This document shows positions 21,951-21,961 of a DNA stretch of 21,961 nt, one piece after another (the first letter of the stretch is position 1; each line of letters starts with the position of its first letter). The notes beneath the pieces are model-generated. The model had not been told where the DNA came from. It saw only the letters and a program-made list of their open reading frames with translations, and made no database searches. Source of the stretch: CANGTU01 sp046336655. GTDB lineage: Bacteria > Bacteroidota > Bacteroidia > Flavobacteriales_D > Sanyastnellaceae. The stretch spans positions 1 through 21,961 of the forward strand of contig JBKDGH010000019.1 of NCBI GenBank assembly GCA_046336655.1, written 5' to 3'. A program made the position numbers and the translations under genes.

Positions 21951-21961
21951 ATGCAGCAAGT
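21951..21961 (+). CDS. Possible start of a gene truncated by the window end
   Basis: ATG CAG CAA begins at 21951, 25 bases after a perfect -7 box, and runs off the window after 11 bases. Only Met-Gln-Gln can be read, so nothing can be said about the product. Confidence 0.25.

Noticed and set aside
1..21961. CRISPR arrays, insertion sequences, tRNA or rRNA genes
   Set aside because: No spaced direct repeats, transposase motifs, terminal inverted repeats or recognisable RNA gene signatures were seen on reading both strands.

Overview
The window looks like chromosomal DNA of a free-living, Gram-negative member of the Bacteroidota, probably Flavobacteriia-like. The evidence is two secreted proteins with type IX secretion (T9SS) C-terminal tails, a Bacteroidota-style phosphoglucosamine mutase, a fused OlsF-type aminolipid acyltransferase, a two-component propeller/SpoIIE sensor phosphatase, a LytS/LytTR pair, and repeated TAnnTTTG promoter boxes (the Bacteroidota -7 element) in front of many genes. 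Shine-Dalgarno motifs are nearly absent and GTG or TTG starts are frequent. No mobile element, CRISPR array, rRNA or tRNA was seen.

Layout. 1-958 (-): C-terminally truncated glmM. 959-1404: a 446-base gap with no convincing gene. 1405-4967 (+): a small six-cysteine exported protein, then a 1041-residue periplasmic-propeller/SpoIIE phosphatase. 4970-6739 (-): LytTR response regulator and LytS-type histidine kinase in one operon, meeting the phosphatase tail to tail. 6839-8286 (+): ACP phosphodiesterase-like protein, then a small T9SS cargo protein closed by a strong terminator. 8376-10471 (+): MltF-like lytic transglycosylase lipoprotein overlapping a second lipoprotein by four bases. 10515-15109 (+): T9SS-exported deiminase of the agmatine deiminase/PPAD family, OlsF-like bifunctional acyltransferase and a Tat-exported N4-glycosylasparaginase-type Ntn hydrolase. 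15115-15450 (-): a degenerate receiver-domain protein lacking the phosphoacceptor Asp. 15526-16506 (+): UbiA prenyltransferase. 16511-17857 (-): UMF1-family MFS transporter. 17986-19212 (+): L-2-hydroxyglutarate oxidase. 19283-19639 (-): cysteine-rich repetitive exported protein. 19807-20646 (+): TonB-like membrane protein. 20647-21864 (-): LYS1-type saccharopine dehydrogenase. A divergent promoter at the right edge probably serves a gene leaving the window.

Many products act at the envelope: peptidoglycan precursor synthesis and turnover, aminolipid synthesis, exported enzymes, signalling and transport. Apart from the short operons the genes look like independent housekeeping and accessory units. 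No obvious defence or biosynthetic island is present. The most interesting signals are the repeated placement of -7 boxes 4-6 bases before start codons (predicted leaderless transcripts), four convergent gene pairs separated by only 0-5 bases, the secreted PPAD-like deiminase next to olsF, the pseudo-receiver, and two small cysteine-rich exported proteins of unknown function.
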